This document shows, piece after piece, positions 1 through 8,709 of a DNA stretch of 64,000 bases. Both the position numbers and the translations under genes were made by a program. Origin of the DNA: Methylobacterium terrae (GTDB taxonomy: Bacteria; Pseudomonadota; Alphaproteobacteria; Rhizobiales; Beijerinckiaceae); contig NZ_CP029553.1 in assembly GCF_003173755.1 (NCBI RefSeq), positions 5,460,001-5,524,000 of the forward strand. The letters run 5' to 3'. The notes below the pieces were generated by a model. The model was not told the DNA's origin. It worked only from the letters and a program-made list of their open reading frames with translations, and made no database searches. How positions within the stretch are numbered: the stretch's first letter is position 1; each line of letters begins with the position of its first letter.

Positions 1-32
1 GCACGACAGACCCATCGGCCAGGAGACCGTGA

Positions 33-305
33 ATGAACGCGCACAGCATGCCGGACGCCGACGTCGCCTCGTCGGGCGTCGCCGCCGAGGAGCTCAAGCA
101 GTTCATCGAGCGCATCGAGCGCCTGGAGGAGGAGAAGGCCGGCCTCCAGGGCGACATCAAGGACGTGATGCTGGAGCTCAAGGGCCGCGGCTTCGACGTC
201 AAGGCGGTCCGCACCATCCTGCGCCTGCGCAAGAAGGACCACTCGGAGCGCCAGGAGGAAGAGGCGATCCTGGAGCTGTACATGCAGGCGCTCGGCATGG
301 CGTAG
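33..305 (+). CDS. gapR: GapR-family nucleoid-associated protein (DUF2312)
   Basis: This 90-residue protein matches GapR/DUF2312 across almost its full length. The family motifs [12 protein letters not shown] (about 26-37), GFDVK (about 52-56) and the C-terminal [11 protein letters not shown] are all visible. In Caulobacter, GapR is a coiled-coil protein that clamps overtwisted AT-rich DNA ahead of replication and transcription forks and stimulates gyrase and Topo IV. The Lys/Arg patch RLRKKD fits DNA contact. The start is set by AGGAGA about 6 nt upstream. The first 30 bases of the window may hold the end of a preceding gene, but too little is present to call. A strong hairpin follows the stop. 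Confidence 0.93.
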   Translation: MNAHSMPDADVASSGVAAEELKQFIERIERLEEEKAGLQGDIKDVMLELKGRGFDVKAVRTILRLRKKDHSERQEEEAILELYMQALGMA

Positions 306-336
306 GCCGCCGCAATCCCGCATCACGCTCGTCGGT

Positions 337-394
337 GAGGCGCAGGGTCTCTCCTCTCCCCGTTCGCGGAAAGAGAGGGGAGACCCTGCGCCTC
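337..394. terminator. Long perfect-type hairpin after gapR
   Basis: Arms 337-358 and 373-394 form a 22-bp inverted repeat with one mismatch around a 14-nt loop. It lies 31 nt after the gapR stop and before the DUF3095 gene. There is no clear T-run, so it could be an attenuating or processing hairpin, or one of the intergenic palindromic repeats seen elsewhere here, rather than a classical terminator. Confidence 0.6.
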
Positions 395-521
395 TCCTGT
401 TTCGCGGACGACCCTGTCCGCCGCGGGGGGAGGGCGCATATGCGCCGGGTAACCCCGTGCCCGTAACCTCGTGCCCGTCCGCGCGAGGAACCGGCGCCGT
501 AGCCCCGGGCGTTTGGGACGG

Positions 522-1811
522 ATGGAGACGATGCCCCACCCAGAGCCCGCCGACGGCTTCCGCTACGCCGACCTCACCCCGGCGACCGACTTCCTGAGCA
601 TCCTCGACGACGCGCAGTACCGCTCCGTCCCGGACGGCTGGTGGGTGGCGGTCACCGACGTGGTCGATTCCACCGGCGCCATCGCGGCGGGCCGCTACCG
701 GGCGGTCAACTTCGTCGGGGCGGCGGTGATCGCGGCCCTGCGCAACACGCTCGGGCGGCGCGAGATGCCGCAAGAAATGCCCTTCGTGTTCGGGGGCGAC
801 GGGGCGAGCGTGCTGGTGGCCCCCGACGAGGCCGAGGCGGCGAAGGATGCGCTCGCCGCGACGGTGACGTGGTCCCGCGACGCGATGGGCTTGAGCCTTC
901 GCGCCGCCCTGGTGCCGGTCGCCGAGATCCGCACCGCCGGCCACTCCGTCGAGGTGGCGCGCTACGCACCCTCGCCGGACGTCGCCTACGCGATGTTCAT
1001 GGGCGGCGGCCTCGCCTTCGCCGAGCGCGCGCTCAAGCGGGGCCTCTACGCCGTGACGGCGGCACCGCCCGGCGCGCAGCCGGACCTCACCGGGCTGACG
1101 TGCCGGTTCGAGCCGGCCCGGGCCCGGCACGGCCTGATCCTGTCGATCCTGGTGGTCGCCGCTGATGGCGCCGACCGGGCCGCCGCCAGGGCGGCGATCG
1201 CCGACGTCGTGCGGCTCGCCGCCGAGGCGCCGGCCCGCGGCCATCCCCTGCCGCCCGGCGCGCCTCCCTTGCGCTGGCCGTCGGCCGGCTTCGCGAACGA
1301 GGTGCGGGCGCGCGGTCCGCTACGGGGCTCGCTGGCGCTGCGCGGCCTCCACGTGCTGGGCGCGACGCTCCTCGCGCACGGGATCTTCCGCCTCGGGCTG
1401 CGGTTCGGCGGGTTCTCGGCGCCGCGCTACCTCGACGAATTGGTGGCGAACGCGGATTTCCGGAAATACGACGACGGCCTGCGCATGACGATCGATTGCG
1501 GGCCCGACCTCGCGGCGCGGATCGAGGCGCGGCTCCAGGACGCCGAGGCGGCGGGCCTGGTGCGGTTCGGCCTCCACCGCCAGGCGGCGGCGCTCACCAC
1601 CTGCATCACCCCGGTCGCGGCGTTGCGCGACCACGTCCACTTCGTCGACGGCGAGGACGGGGGCTACGCCCGCGCCGCCCAGGCGCTCAAGGCCAAGGAC
1701 TCGGCGAAGGTCTTGGCCAAGGAATCGGCCAAGGAATCGGCCAAGGACGCGGGGCGCGTCCTCGCGGCCGGCGCGGGTCCCGGCGGCGAATCGGCCCGGG
1801 CGCCGGTTTGA
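522..1811 (+). CDS. DUF3095 family protein, nucleotidyl-cyclase-like
   Basis: The protein is about 429 residues and is recognisable as DUF3095. Residues 44-51 read VTDVVDST and residues 91-95 read GGDGA. These resemble the two metal-binding Asp motifs of class III nucleotidyl cyclases, which is an inference. The C-terminal 40 residues are low complexity, with a 12-bp unit repeated three times (1715-1750) that encodes AKES-type repeats. The ATG at 522 is used because a GGGACGG sequence precedes it. An ATG at 531 with GGAG upstream is equally possible, and a GTG at 471 would add 17 Arg-rich residues. It is monocistronic between gapR and a GcrA-like gene. Its biological role is not known. Confidence 0.8.
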   Translation: METMPHPEPADGFRYADLTPATDFLSILDDAQYRSVPDGWWVAVTDVVDSTGAIAAGRYRAVNFVGAAVIAALRNTLGRREMPQEMPFVFGGDGASVLVAPDEAEAAKDALAATVTWSRDAMGLSLRAALVPVAEIRTAGHSVEVARYAPSPDVAYAMFMGGGLAFAERALKRGLYAVTAAPPGAQPDLTGLTCRFEPARARHGLILSILVVAADGADRAAARAAIADVVRLAAEAPARGHPLPPGAPPLRWPSAGFANEVRARGPLRGSLALRGLHVLGATLLAHGIFRLGLRFGGFSAPRYLDELVANADFRKYDDGLRMTIDCGPDLAARIEARLQDAEAAGLVRFGLHRQAAALTTCITPVAALRDHVHFVDGEDGGYARAAQALKAKDSAKVLAKESAKESAKDAGRVLAAGAGPGGESARAPV

Positions 1812-1948
1812 GGCGAGACCATGGCCCCGGAGCGCGCGGGCAGGCGATCGGTCGCATCCCACCCCTGCGTCAAGAGAAGGGACTTGGTGAGGAGACTCAC
1901 CGTATATCCCGCCTTTCCGATTCGAACTGGAACAGAGCCCCTTTGGAA

Positions 1949-3118
1949 ATGAACGACGCGGTGTGGACGGCTGAGGCGACCGAGAAGGCGGTCGCGCTGT
2001 GGATCGAGGGACGGGACCCGGCGGAGATCGCCGGCGTGGTCGGCACGACGGTCGCCGACGTGATCGGCCGGGTGGCGCAGGCCGCCCTGGCGCGCCAGCA
2101 GGCCGCGGCCACGGGTGCCGAGCCCGCGGCTCCCAAGCCCGAGCCCGTGGCTCCCAAGCCCGTGGCCGCGGCGCCCGCGGCGAGGCCCGCCGCCCCGGCG
2201 GAGACGGTCGCCGGGATCATTCCGGCCAAGGTGATGCCGGCCAAGGTCATCCCGCCCAAGCCCGCGGCCGCGCCGGTCGCCAAGGCCGAGCCCAGCAAGG
2301 CCGAGCCCGCCAAGGCCGAGCCTGCCAAGACGCCCCGGATCCTGCCGTCCCGGATCCTGACCGCCGAGACCGCCCCCGAGGCGCCGGTACCGGCCAGGCC
2401 CGCGCCGGCCCCGAAGGTGCTGCCCTCCCGGCTGACGGCCGAGGCCGCGCCGGTCGCCAGGGTCGAGGCCGCCAAGGTCGAGGCCACCAAGCCCGCCGCC
2501 AAGGTCGAGGCCACCAAGCCCGCCGCCAAGCCGGTCGCGCCGCAGCCCCGCCCGGCGGCCCCGCAGGCCGAGAAGCCGGCGCCCCGCGTCGAAGCGCCCG
2601 TCTCGGCGCCGGTGTTGAGCGCGCGCGCCCTCGAGGAGGCCACCCGGGCCTTCCTCGCCGCCAACAAGGCGCCGGCGCCCGCCCGCAAGCCGGCGCCCGC
2701 CGTGAAGGCGGCCCCGGCCGTCAAGCCGCCGGTCGCGGTCCAGGCCGAGGCGCCGCGAGTCCAGGCTCCGGCGCCGCGTTCGGTCGAGGCGCCGCGTCCG
2801 GTCGCCCCCGTCGTCCAGGCGGCCCCGGCATCGGTTCAGGCTCCGGTGGCGACGGCCGAGGCGGGCGAGGGCGGCAGCGTCGTCGCGCTGCCGATGTCGC
2901 GCCGGGTCCCGGCGGCGGCGGCCGACGGCGGCGAGGGCGTGCTGTTCCTCAAGGCCGGCCTCCTCGACTGCACCTACCCGCTCTGGGCCGACGGCGACGG
3001 CACCGCGATCGAGACCAAGCGCGTCTGCGGCTGCCGCGTGCTCACCGGCAAGCGCTGGTGCCGCACCCACTACGCGACGGTGTTCGAGCCGCCGAAGCGG
3101 CCGATGCGGGCGGCGTAA
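1949..3118 (+). CDS. GcrA-like cell cycle regulator with an extended disordered linker
   Basis: The N-terminal 50 residues (MNDAVWTAEATEKAVALW and the following ALARQQ region) match the DNA-binding helical domain of GcrA. The last 50 residues carry a Cys-rich tail (CTYPLW, CGC, WCRTHY) equivalent to the sigma-70-interacting end of GcrA. Caulobacter GcrA is about 170 residues; this protein is 389. The excess is an Ala/Pro/Lys linker of roughly 280 residues built from tandem repeats, including a perfect 27-bp duplication at 2474-2527. GcrA recruits RNA polymerase to methylated GANTC promoters. Whether this paralogue does so is inference. It is preceded by about 137 bp of intergenic DNA and followed by a convergent hairpin. 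Confidence 0.75.
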   Translation: MNDAVWTAEATEKAVALWIEGRDPAEIAGVVGTTVADVIGRVAQAALARQQAAATGAEPAAPKPEPVAPKPVAAAPAARPAAPAETVAGIIPAKVMPAKVIPPKPAAAPVAKAEPSKAEPAKAEPAKTPRILPSRILTAETAPEAPVPARPAPAPKVLPSRLTAEAAPVARVEAAKVEATKPAAKVEATKPAAKPVAPQPRPAAPQAEKPAPRVEAPVSAPVLSARALEEATRAFLAANKAPAPARKPAPAVKAAPAVKPPVAVQAEAPRVQAPAPRSVEAPRPVAPVVQAAPASVQAPVATAEAGEGGSVVALPMSRRVPAAAADGGEGVLFLKAGLLDCTYPLWADGDGTAIETKRVCGCRVLTGKRWCRTHYATVFEPPKRPMRAA

Positions 3119-3154
3119 GCCTCCCGACGCCGTCCGGACGGCCGGAAGTCCCGT

Positions 3155-3178
3155 GCCGGGCCCCGCGGGGGGCCCGGC
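3155..3178. terminator. GC-rich hairpin between convergent genes
   Basis: A perfect 10-bp stem (3155-3164 with 3169-3178) and a 4-nt loop lie between the GcrA-like gene (+) and the beta-propeller gene (-). The hairpin touches the stop codon of the minus-strand gene. No poly-T tail is present, so termination on either strand is inferred from position. Confidence 0.5.
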
Positions 3179-4210
3179 TCAGCCGGGCAGCACCACCATC
3201 ACGTCCGGCTCCCGCCCGGTGGCGAGGTGGCCCTGGACGCGCCGCCCCTCGAGGTCGACCACCGCGATCCGGTCGTCCTCCAGGGCCGCGAAGGCGAGCG
3301 GGCTCGACGGGTGCCGGGCGAGCGCCACCGGCGCCCCCTCGAGCGGCACCACCGCGATCTCCTTCAGGGCGGGATCGAGGAGCGACAGGCTCTTCTCGGC
3401 GTAGTTCGCCAGGATCAGGTCGCCCTCCGGCCCGCAATCGACCCGGACCACGTCCCCCCGCGTCGGCAGGGTGCGGGTCACCGTCATCGCCTCGGTGGCA
3501 AGCGCGGTCAGCGTCGCGCTGCGACGGTTGGCGACGTAGAGGGTCGCCTCGTCGGGGGAGAGCGCATTGCCCTCCGGCCACAGGCCGGTCGCGGCGATGC
3601 GCGGCGCGTCCGCCGGCGCGAACGGCCGGACCCGGCTCACGGTGTTCGACAGGATGTTGGCGACGTAAGCGGATTCGCCGTCCCGCGACAGCGCGAACAG
3701 GTGGCCCTTGATGCCGCCGGTCGCCACCGCCCGGTCCGGCCGCTCGGCCCGCTCCGGCGCGTCGAAGCCGAGGAGCACGTCGCGGTCCTCGCTCAGCACG
3801 AACAGCCGGTCCTTCGCGTCGAGCCGGATCCCGTGCAGGCGCCGGAACGGCGCGCAGGCGATGGTGCGCGCGAGGCTCCGCGTCCCCAGGTCGACGACGT
3901 GGACGGCGTCACCCCCGGGGCCCGGCGTGGTCGAGGACTTGGCGCCGTACAGGGCCGCGTAGGCGCGCGCGCCGGCCCGGTCGACGACGAATTCGTGCGG
4001 GTACTCCCCCGGCAGCTCGACCCGGCCGGTGCGCCGGCCGCTGGCGAGCTCGTAGAAGCTCAAGGACCGGTCGCCCTTCTCCATCACCAGGAGGGTGTCG
4101 GAGCGGCCGGCCGCGCCCTGCGCCCGGGCAGGGCCGGCCGACGGCGCGAGAGCGGCGATCCCCGACAGGCAGAGGCCCGACGTGAAGGCGCGGCGGTCGA
4201 TGGGGGGCAT
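3179..4210 (-). CDS. Tat-exported YncE-like beta-propeller protein
   Basis: This 343-residue protein begins with a twin-arginine-type leader (DRRAFTSGLC at residues 4-13, then a hydrophobic stretch ending near ARAQ). The mature part is a series of roughly 40-residue blade-like units with motifs such as YVANILSNTVSRV and LYVANRRSATL, typical of YncE/WD40-like periplasmic seven-bladed propellers. Such proteins bind ligands or partners and usually have no catalytic site. The start at 4210 is the Met directly before the RR motif; a longer upstream reading frame has no signal-like character. It is divergent from the porin gene, with about 205 bp shared between the two starts. Its ligand is unknown. 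Confidence 0.75.
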   Translation of the reverse strand: MPPIDRRAFTSGLCLSGIAALAPSAGPARAQGAAGRSDTLLVMEKGDRSLSFYELASGRRTGRVELPGEYPHEFVVDRAGARAYAALYGAKSSTTPGPGGDAVHVVDLGTRSLARTIACAPFRRLHGIRLDAKDRLFVLSEDRDVLLGFDAPERAERPDRAVATGGIKGHLFALSRDGESAYVANILSNTVSRVRPFAPADAPRIAATGLWPEGNALSPDEATLYVANRRSATLTALATEAMTVTRTLPTRGDVVRVDCGPEGDLILANYAEKSLSLLDPALKEIAVVPLEGAPVALARHPSSPLAFAALEDDRIAVVDLEGRRVQGHLATGREPDVMVVLPG

Positions 4211-4415
4211 GGAGGGTTCCTCGATCGTCCCCGACACAACCCGGCGGTGACGCAACGGTTCGCCCGCGACGGGCATGGTACGACCCGGCACGGCACGACC
4301 TGGCGTGGTGCTCCGGCCACACCGGCCGAGGAACGTGGCCGCTCCCGTCGAAGGTCGCAGCACCGTCACGGAATAACAGGCAGCGTTTGCGCGTTCCTGC
4401 TGCGAGGATCCGGCC

Positions 4416-5702
4416 ATGTCGCACCGCACCCGCCCGCATCCGCGATCGCCCTGGCCGCTCGCCGCCCTCCTGCTCGCCGCCTGCAGCCTGCCCGCCGCCG
4501 CCGTCGAGGGCGTGCCCGGGCCCTTCGGCGAGCGCCTGACCATCGACGAGAAGGGCATCACCCTGAAATTCCCCGACGACGCCGCGACCCTGCGGATCGG
4601 CGGGCGCCTGCAGCTCGATTTCGGCACCGGGCGGGTGCAGCAGCGCGGCTTCGGCACGGTGTTCGACACGCCGATCGCCGTGCGGCGCTCCTGGATCGAG
4701 AGCTACCTGACGCTCGGCAAGGAGCTCGAGCTCGCCTTCCAGTACGATTTCGCCGAGCCGAACCGGCCGATCAACGACGCGGTCGTCGCCTACAAGGGCT
4801 TCAAGAACGTCATCGTCGCGCTCGGCAACATGAAGGAGCCGTTCAGCCTCGACCAGCTGATCTCCGACAACAACACCCTGTTCACCGAGCGCTCGCTCGC
4901 CGACGCCTTCGCGCCGGCCCGCAACTTCGGCCTCGCCATCGGCACCCACGGCGAGCGCTGGACCGCGGTGACGAGCGTGTTCGGCGGCAACATCAACAAC
5001 GCCGCCATCGGCGACCAGGGCATCGCCTCGACCACCCGGATCACCTACGCTCCCTACCTCAGCGAGGACGGGAACGACGTCCTGCATGTCGGGCTCGCCG
5101 GCAGCTACCGCTCGCTGCCGAACGACGGCAGCGCGCTCACCCTGTCGAGCCGCTCCGAGGCGTTCCTGTTCGCGCGGCAATTCGTGAATACCGGGGGCAT
5201 CCGCGACGCGGCGAGCATCGGCCGCATCGGGCTCGAGGCCGCCTGGCAGACCGGGCCGTTCCGGCTCCAGGCCGAGTACATCCTGACCGAGGTCGGGCGC
5301 TTCGGCGGCGCGCCTCCTCTAAGCTTCCAGGGCGGCTACATCCAGGCCGGCCTGCTCCTCAACGGCAAGGGCCGGCGCTACCAGATCGCCCCCAACTACG
5401 CCACCGAGTACGCGGTGTTCGGGGGCGTGCAGGTCGAGGAGGCGCAGCGCGTCAGCCGCGGCGGCACCGGCGTGTTCGAGCTGGGACTGCGCTACAGCGC
5501 CATCGACCTCGAGGACCGCGCCATCCGCGGCGGCATCGAGCAGGACTTCACCGCCGGCATCAACTGGTACCCGGACCGCAACATCCGCTTCGTGTTCGAC
5601 TACGTCCGCTCCCACACCTCGCCCTCGCCGGCGAGCCTGAACTTCAACCGCCGGACGATCGACGCGGACGCGTTCATCGGGCGGGCGCAGCTGTATTGGT
5701 GA
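4416..5702 (+). CDS. Phosphate-selective porin O/P family outer membrane protein
   Basis: The protein is 428 residues with a signal peptide ending near residue 30 (LLAACSLPAAA). The motif GGRLQLDFGTG, alternating beta-strand segments through the body, and a C-terminal aromatic residue (AQLYW) suit recognition by the BAM machinery. These are hallmarks of the Porin_O_P family, trimeric outer-membrane channels often selective for phosphate or polyphosphate. Substrate specificity cannot be read here because no pst or pho genes are nearby. Transcription probably starts in the spacer shared with the divergent beta-propeller gene. Confidence 0.85.
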   Translation: MSHRTRPHPRSPWPLAALLLAACSLPAAAVEGVPGPFGERLTIDEKGITLKFPDDAATLRIGGRLQLDFGTGRVQQRGFGTVFDTPIAVRRSWIESYLTLGKELELAFQYDFAEPNRPINDAVVAYKGFKNVIVALGNMKEPFSLDQLISDNNTLFTERSLADAFAPARNFGLAIGTHGERWTAVTSVFGGNINNAAIGDQGIASTTRITYAPYLSEDGNDVLHVGLAGSYRSLPNDGSALTLSSRSEAFLFARQFVNTGGIRDAASIGRIGLEAAWQTGPFRLQAEYILTEVGRFGGAPPLSFQGGYIQAGLLLNGKGRRYQIAPNYATEYAVFGGVQVEEAQRVSRGGTGVFELGLRYSAIDLEDRAIRGGIEQDFTAGINWYPDRNIRFVFDYVRSHTSPSPASLNFNRRTIDADAFIGRAQLYW

Positions 5703-5750
5703 GATGAGCGTCGATCTCGTGTGCCGATCGGCGAGAAGCACATCCTCCGC

Positions 5751-5872
5751 GTCATCCCGAGGCGAGAACCCGGGAACCATGGACGCTGGGGATTGAGGAG
5801 GAAGCGAGACGCCTCGTCTCGAAGCACCAGCGGTCATGGATCCCGGGTTCCGCTGCGCGGCCCCGGGATGAC
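5751..5872. repeat. Intergenic palindromic repeat (GTCATCCC family)
   Basis: The element is bounded by GTCATCCC (5751) and GGGATGAC (ending 5872). Its arms 5751-5789 and 5827-5872 are imperfect inverted repeats containing CCCGGG. It lies between the porin (+) and L,D-transpeptidase (-) stop codons. It looks like one of the dispersed palindromic elements common in high-GC alphaproteobacteria and may fold as a large hairpin in either transcript. Confidence 0.6.
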
Positions 5873-5911
5873 CAGGATGGCGTGACTTCGGGCAGCCCGA
5901 TCAGACAGGCC

Positions 5912-7162
5912 CTACGGCAGCACCGCGAACTTGCCCGTCAGGAAGAACGGCCGGCTCGGCGCGGGCGAGGCCGCGAGAGTCAGGCGGGACGGCTCCTCCG
6001 CCAGGCGCAGGCGCGAGAACGGCGACGGCTCGGTCTCGATCACCGGCAGCGGCACGAAGGCCGCCGCGACCTGGATCGGATGGATCGGCGGCGGCGGGCG
6101 CCGGCGGGCCGGGATCACCACCACCTCGCGGCCGGCGAGCGCCAGGGCCTCGGGCCGGCTGACGTCGCCGAGGCCGGCCGGCACGATGAAGGCCGAGAAG
6201 GGGCTCGCCGCCGGGGTGCCGTCGGCCGCGTAGGCGGTGGCGCTCGTCACGGCGCCGGTGACGGCGGCCGGGCTCGCCATCGCGGCGAAGGCCGAGGCGC
6301 GCTTGAGCATCGCGGTGAATGTCGGATGCTGGCCGCCATCGGCGTAGGTGGTGCGCACCGCCTCGACGCCGCCCTCGACCAGCGCCTGGATGCGGGCCTC
6401 CTCCTCCGTGCGACGCGCCACCGCCAGCGCCTCGACCGCCGGGTCGGGGTAGGGGGCGAAGACGTAAGCCCCGCCCTCGACGCCGACCAGCGGCTCGCGC
6501 CCCGTCGCCTCGAACCGGTCCGAGCCCTCCTTGAGCTGGCGCCAGAAGGCGATGTGCCGGTCGGTGCGGTGGCGCGCCATGGCGCGGGCGGTCATCCGGA
6601 ACGGGAAGGCCTGGAACTGGAACGCCGCCTGCCCGCCGGCGAGCGCGTCGCGCACCAGCGCGTAGATCTCGCCGACCTGCCGGTCGGTCATGGCAAAGCA
6701 GCCCGCCGACGAGCAGGTGCCGTGCACCATCAGGGCCGAGCCGGTGCCGCCATGGGCCCGGTCGTAGGCGTTGGGGTAGCCGACGTCGAAGGAGAGGTAG
6801 TAGGCCGAGTTCGGGTTCAGCTGCCGGGCCGCCACGGCGTAGAACCCCTCCGGCGCCTGGCGGTCGCCGGCCCGGGTCTTGGGGCCGAGCTGGCCCGACC
6901 AGCGGCAGATCGGGAAGGTCCTGAGATGGACGAAGCGGCCGTCCGCCGCCCGCTTCCACACCTCGATCTCGGATTCCTGCTTGTAGGCCCGCAAGAGCAC
7001 CGGCGCCGAGGGCGCCATGTTGCGCGCCGCCATCAGGGCGGTCGTGGCGGGCGGCACGGGAGCCAGGTGCTTCGGGGCGGCGCCGGCGGGTGCGGACCCG
7101 GCGAGGAGCGCCGCCAGGCACAGGATCGTCCTTCCCCGCACGCCCATCCCCCGCCGCTCCAT
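5912..7162 (-). CDS. L,D-transpeptidase (YkuD/YafK-type) with signal peptide
   Basis: The protein is 416 residues with an N-terminal export signal (residues about 8-30, ending PAGAAP). The YkuD catalytic signature HGTCSSAGC spans residues 147-155, so Cys155 is the predicted nucleophile and His147 its partner; the SSAGC form is typical of the YafK branch. L,D-transpeptidases form 3-3 crosslinks or attach proteins to peptidoglycan in the periplasm. About 240 C-terminal residues beyond the catalytic domain have no recognisable fold and end in a Pro-rich segment. The Met at 7162 was chosen; a Met five codons later would shorten the basic leader. Confidence 0.85.
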   Translation of the reverse strand: MERRGMGVRGRTILCLAALLAGSAPAGAAPKHLAPVPPATTALMAARNMAPSAPVLLRAYKQESEIEVWKRAADGRFVHLRTFPICRWSGQLGPKTRAGDRQAPEGFYAVAARQLNPNSAYYLSFDVGYPNAYDRAHGGTGSALMVHGTCSSAGCFAMTDRQVGEIYALVRDALAGGQAAFQFQAFPFRMTARAMARHRTDRHIAFWRQLKEGSDRFEATGREPLVGVEGGAYVFAPYPDPAVEALAVARRTEEEARIQALVEGGVEAVRTTYADGGQHPTFTAMLKRASAFAAMASPAAVTGAVTSATAYAADGTPAASPFSAFIVPAGLGDVSRPEALALAGREVVVIPARRRPPPPIHPIQVAAAFVPLPVIETEPSPFSRLRLAEEPSRLTLAASPAPSRPFFLTGKFAVLP

Positions 7163-7388
7163 CCTCGCCCGCGCCGACGCCTGCCATCGCAATGTGGCGG
7201 TTTTCGCGCGAGAGCCTGCCGGACAAGACTGACGAAATCGCTGACGGAGTGGATTTTTTCTCGGACCGCACCGGCTCCGTCCCGCGACGGACGGCATTCG
7301 CAAGGTTTCGTTAAGGGCTTGTTCGCGCCTGGCGCGCAGCATCGATCCGCTCGTGCCCGTCACGGGACACCGGAGCACGGAGGCGCCC

Positions 7389-7700
7389 ATGCCCGAGACC
7401 GGACCACGCTGGCTGCGGCTGGTGGACGAGGAAGTCGGGGCCGAGGCCGACGGGCCGCTGCCGGGAGAGGCGGGGCGCCGCCGCCTCGCCGCCCTGCGCG
7501 GCCAGCTGCGCAACCAGCTCGCCGCCCTGCACGACACCCCGCTCTCCGCCGAGGTGCGGGCGACGCCCGAGGGCGCCGAGGCCGCCGCCGCGCTCGAACG
7601 GCTGGCCCTCGAGGTCACGCGCCTGGCGGAGGGCTGGGATCGCCTCGCGGCGGCCGTCGCCGCCCTGTCGGCGGGTGACGGGGCGACGCTGGAGGAGTAG
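7389..7700 (+). CDS. Small Ala/Leu-rich helical protein, unknown function
   Basis: This 103-residue protein is not recognised. Residues about 28-85 are rich in Ala, Leu, Arg and Glu with heptad-like spacing, suggesting an alpha-helical or coiled-coil protein. A good ribosome site (GGAGG, 5 nt upstream) supports the ATG. The gene is 34 nt ahead of speG on the same strand, so the two are probably cotranscribed. It has no signal peptide or membrane segment. Confidence 0.65.
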   Translation: MPETGPRWLRLVDEEVGAEADGPLPGEAGRRRLAALRGQLRNQLAALHDTPLSAEVRATPEGAEAAAALERLALEVTRLAEGWDRLAAAVAALSAGDGATLEE

Positions 7701-7734
7701 GGTCCGGCCTCCTGCGGGCACCGACCGGACGACC

Positions 7735-8289
7735 ATGGCGCCGACCATCAAGCTGCGACCGCTGGAACGCGAGGACCTGCTCTTCGTGCACCAGCTCAAC
7801 AACAACGACAGCATCATGCGCTACTGGTTCGAGGAGGCCTACGAGTCCTTCGCCGAGCTGGCGCAGCTCTACGAGCGCAACATCCACAACCAGACCGAGC
7901 GGCGCTTCATCATCGCGACCCCGGAGAACGAGCGCGCCGGGCTGGTCGAGCTCGTCGAGATCAACCACCTGCACCGCTCCTGCGAGTTCCAGATCGCGAT
8001 CCACCCGTCGTTCCAGGGCCGCGGCTACGCCAGGCGGGCGACCCAGATCGCGATGGACTACGCCTTCAAGGTGCTCAACATCCACAAGCTCTACCTGCAC
8101 GTCGACAAGGACAACCGGCGCGCCATCGGCATCTACGAGGCCTGCGGCTTCGAGACCGAGGGGACCTTGCGCGACGAGTTCTTCGTCAACGGCAAGTACC
8201 GCGACGCGGTGCGGATGTGCATGTTCCAGCCGTCCTACCTCGCCCAGCGCGGCGGCGGCGACGTCAACGAGCCGGTGCTGAAGACCTGA
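7735..8289 (+). CDS. speG: Spermidine N1-acetyltransferase-like GNAT protein
   Basis: The protein is 184 residues, close to E. coli SpeG (186). The GNAT acetyl-CoA loop is QGRGYA near residue 99, followed by the characteristic [10 protein letters not shown] and [15 protein letters not shown] segments of SpeG. The enzyme acetylates spermidine or spermine in the cytoplasm, relieving polyamine toxicity under stress. It probably forms a transcription unit with the small helical protein upstream. Other GNAT substrates cannot be excluded by sequence alone, but the overall similarity to SpeG is strong. Confidence 0.85.
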   Translation: MAPTIKLRPLEREDLLFVHQLNNNDSIMRYWFEEAYESFAELAQLYERNIHNQTERRFIIATPENERAGLVELVEINHLHRSCEFQIAIHPSFQGRGYARRATQIAMDYAFKVLNIHKLYLHVDKDNRRAIGIYEACGFETEGTLRDEFFVNGKYRDAVRMCMFQPSYLAQRGGGDVNEPVLKT

Positions 8290-8366
8290 GGATCTCGGGG
8301 CCGCAGGCCCTGGCGCATCCGGGCCCGGCTCCCCTATTGAGAGGGCCGACCGGAGCCCCCAGAGCC

Positions 8367-8615
8367 TTGCTGCGCGAAACCTACCACATCGAGATCATCG
8401 GCCCCGAGGACGCGCCGGTCCAGCGCGCCTCGATCCGCACCGCCGGCCTCGACGCCGCCCGCGAGCGGGCGCTTCGCCTGTTCCGCCGCGCCCGGGTGCC
8501 GCAGCGCTCCGGCCCCGCGGCCGAGGCCGTGCGCATCGTCGATGGTGCCGGCACCGAGGTCTTCCGCTGGAGCGTGTGGGACGAGGGGACCGGGCCGGGG
8601 CGGGGCCGGGGCTGA
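8367..8615 (+). CDS. Small conserved-type hypothetical protein (TTG start)
   Basis: The candidate is 82 residues, starting at a TTG (LLRETYHIEIIGPED). The predicted content is a short beta-strand, an Ala/Arg helix (AARERALRLFRRAR) and a second strand (AVRIVDGAGTEVFRW). The open frame extends upstream to 8217 over the 3' end of speG, but the composition changes to Arg/Pro-rich noise there, so the TTG is preferred. No family is recognised. Confidence 0.5.
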   Translation: MLRETYHIEIIGPEDAPVQRASIRTAGLDAARERALRLFRRARVPQRSGPAAEAVRIVDGAGTEVFRWSVWDEGTGPGRGRG

Positions 8616-8709
8616 CGCCGCGAGGCGCGTGGTGCCGGTTACGCGCCGGCCCCTCGGGCACGCCTCGCGGGATCGCGGCAAGGCGCAATCCCGCTCCGCC
8701 CCGATCCGC

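Noticed and set aside
1..30. End of a gene at the left edge
   Set aside because: There is a possible TGA at 29-31, but 28 bases are too few to support a call.
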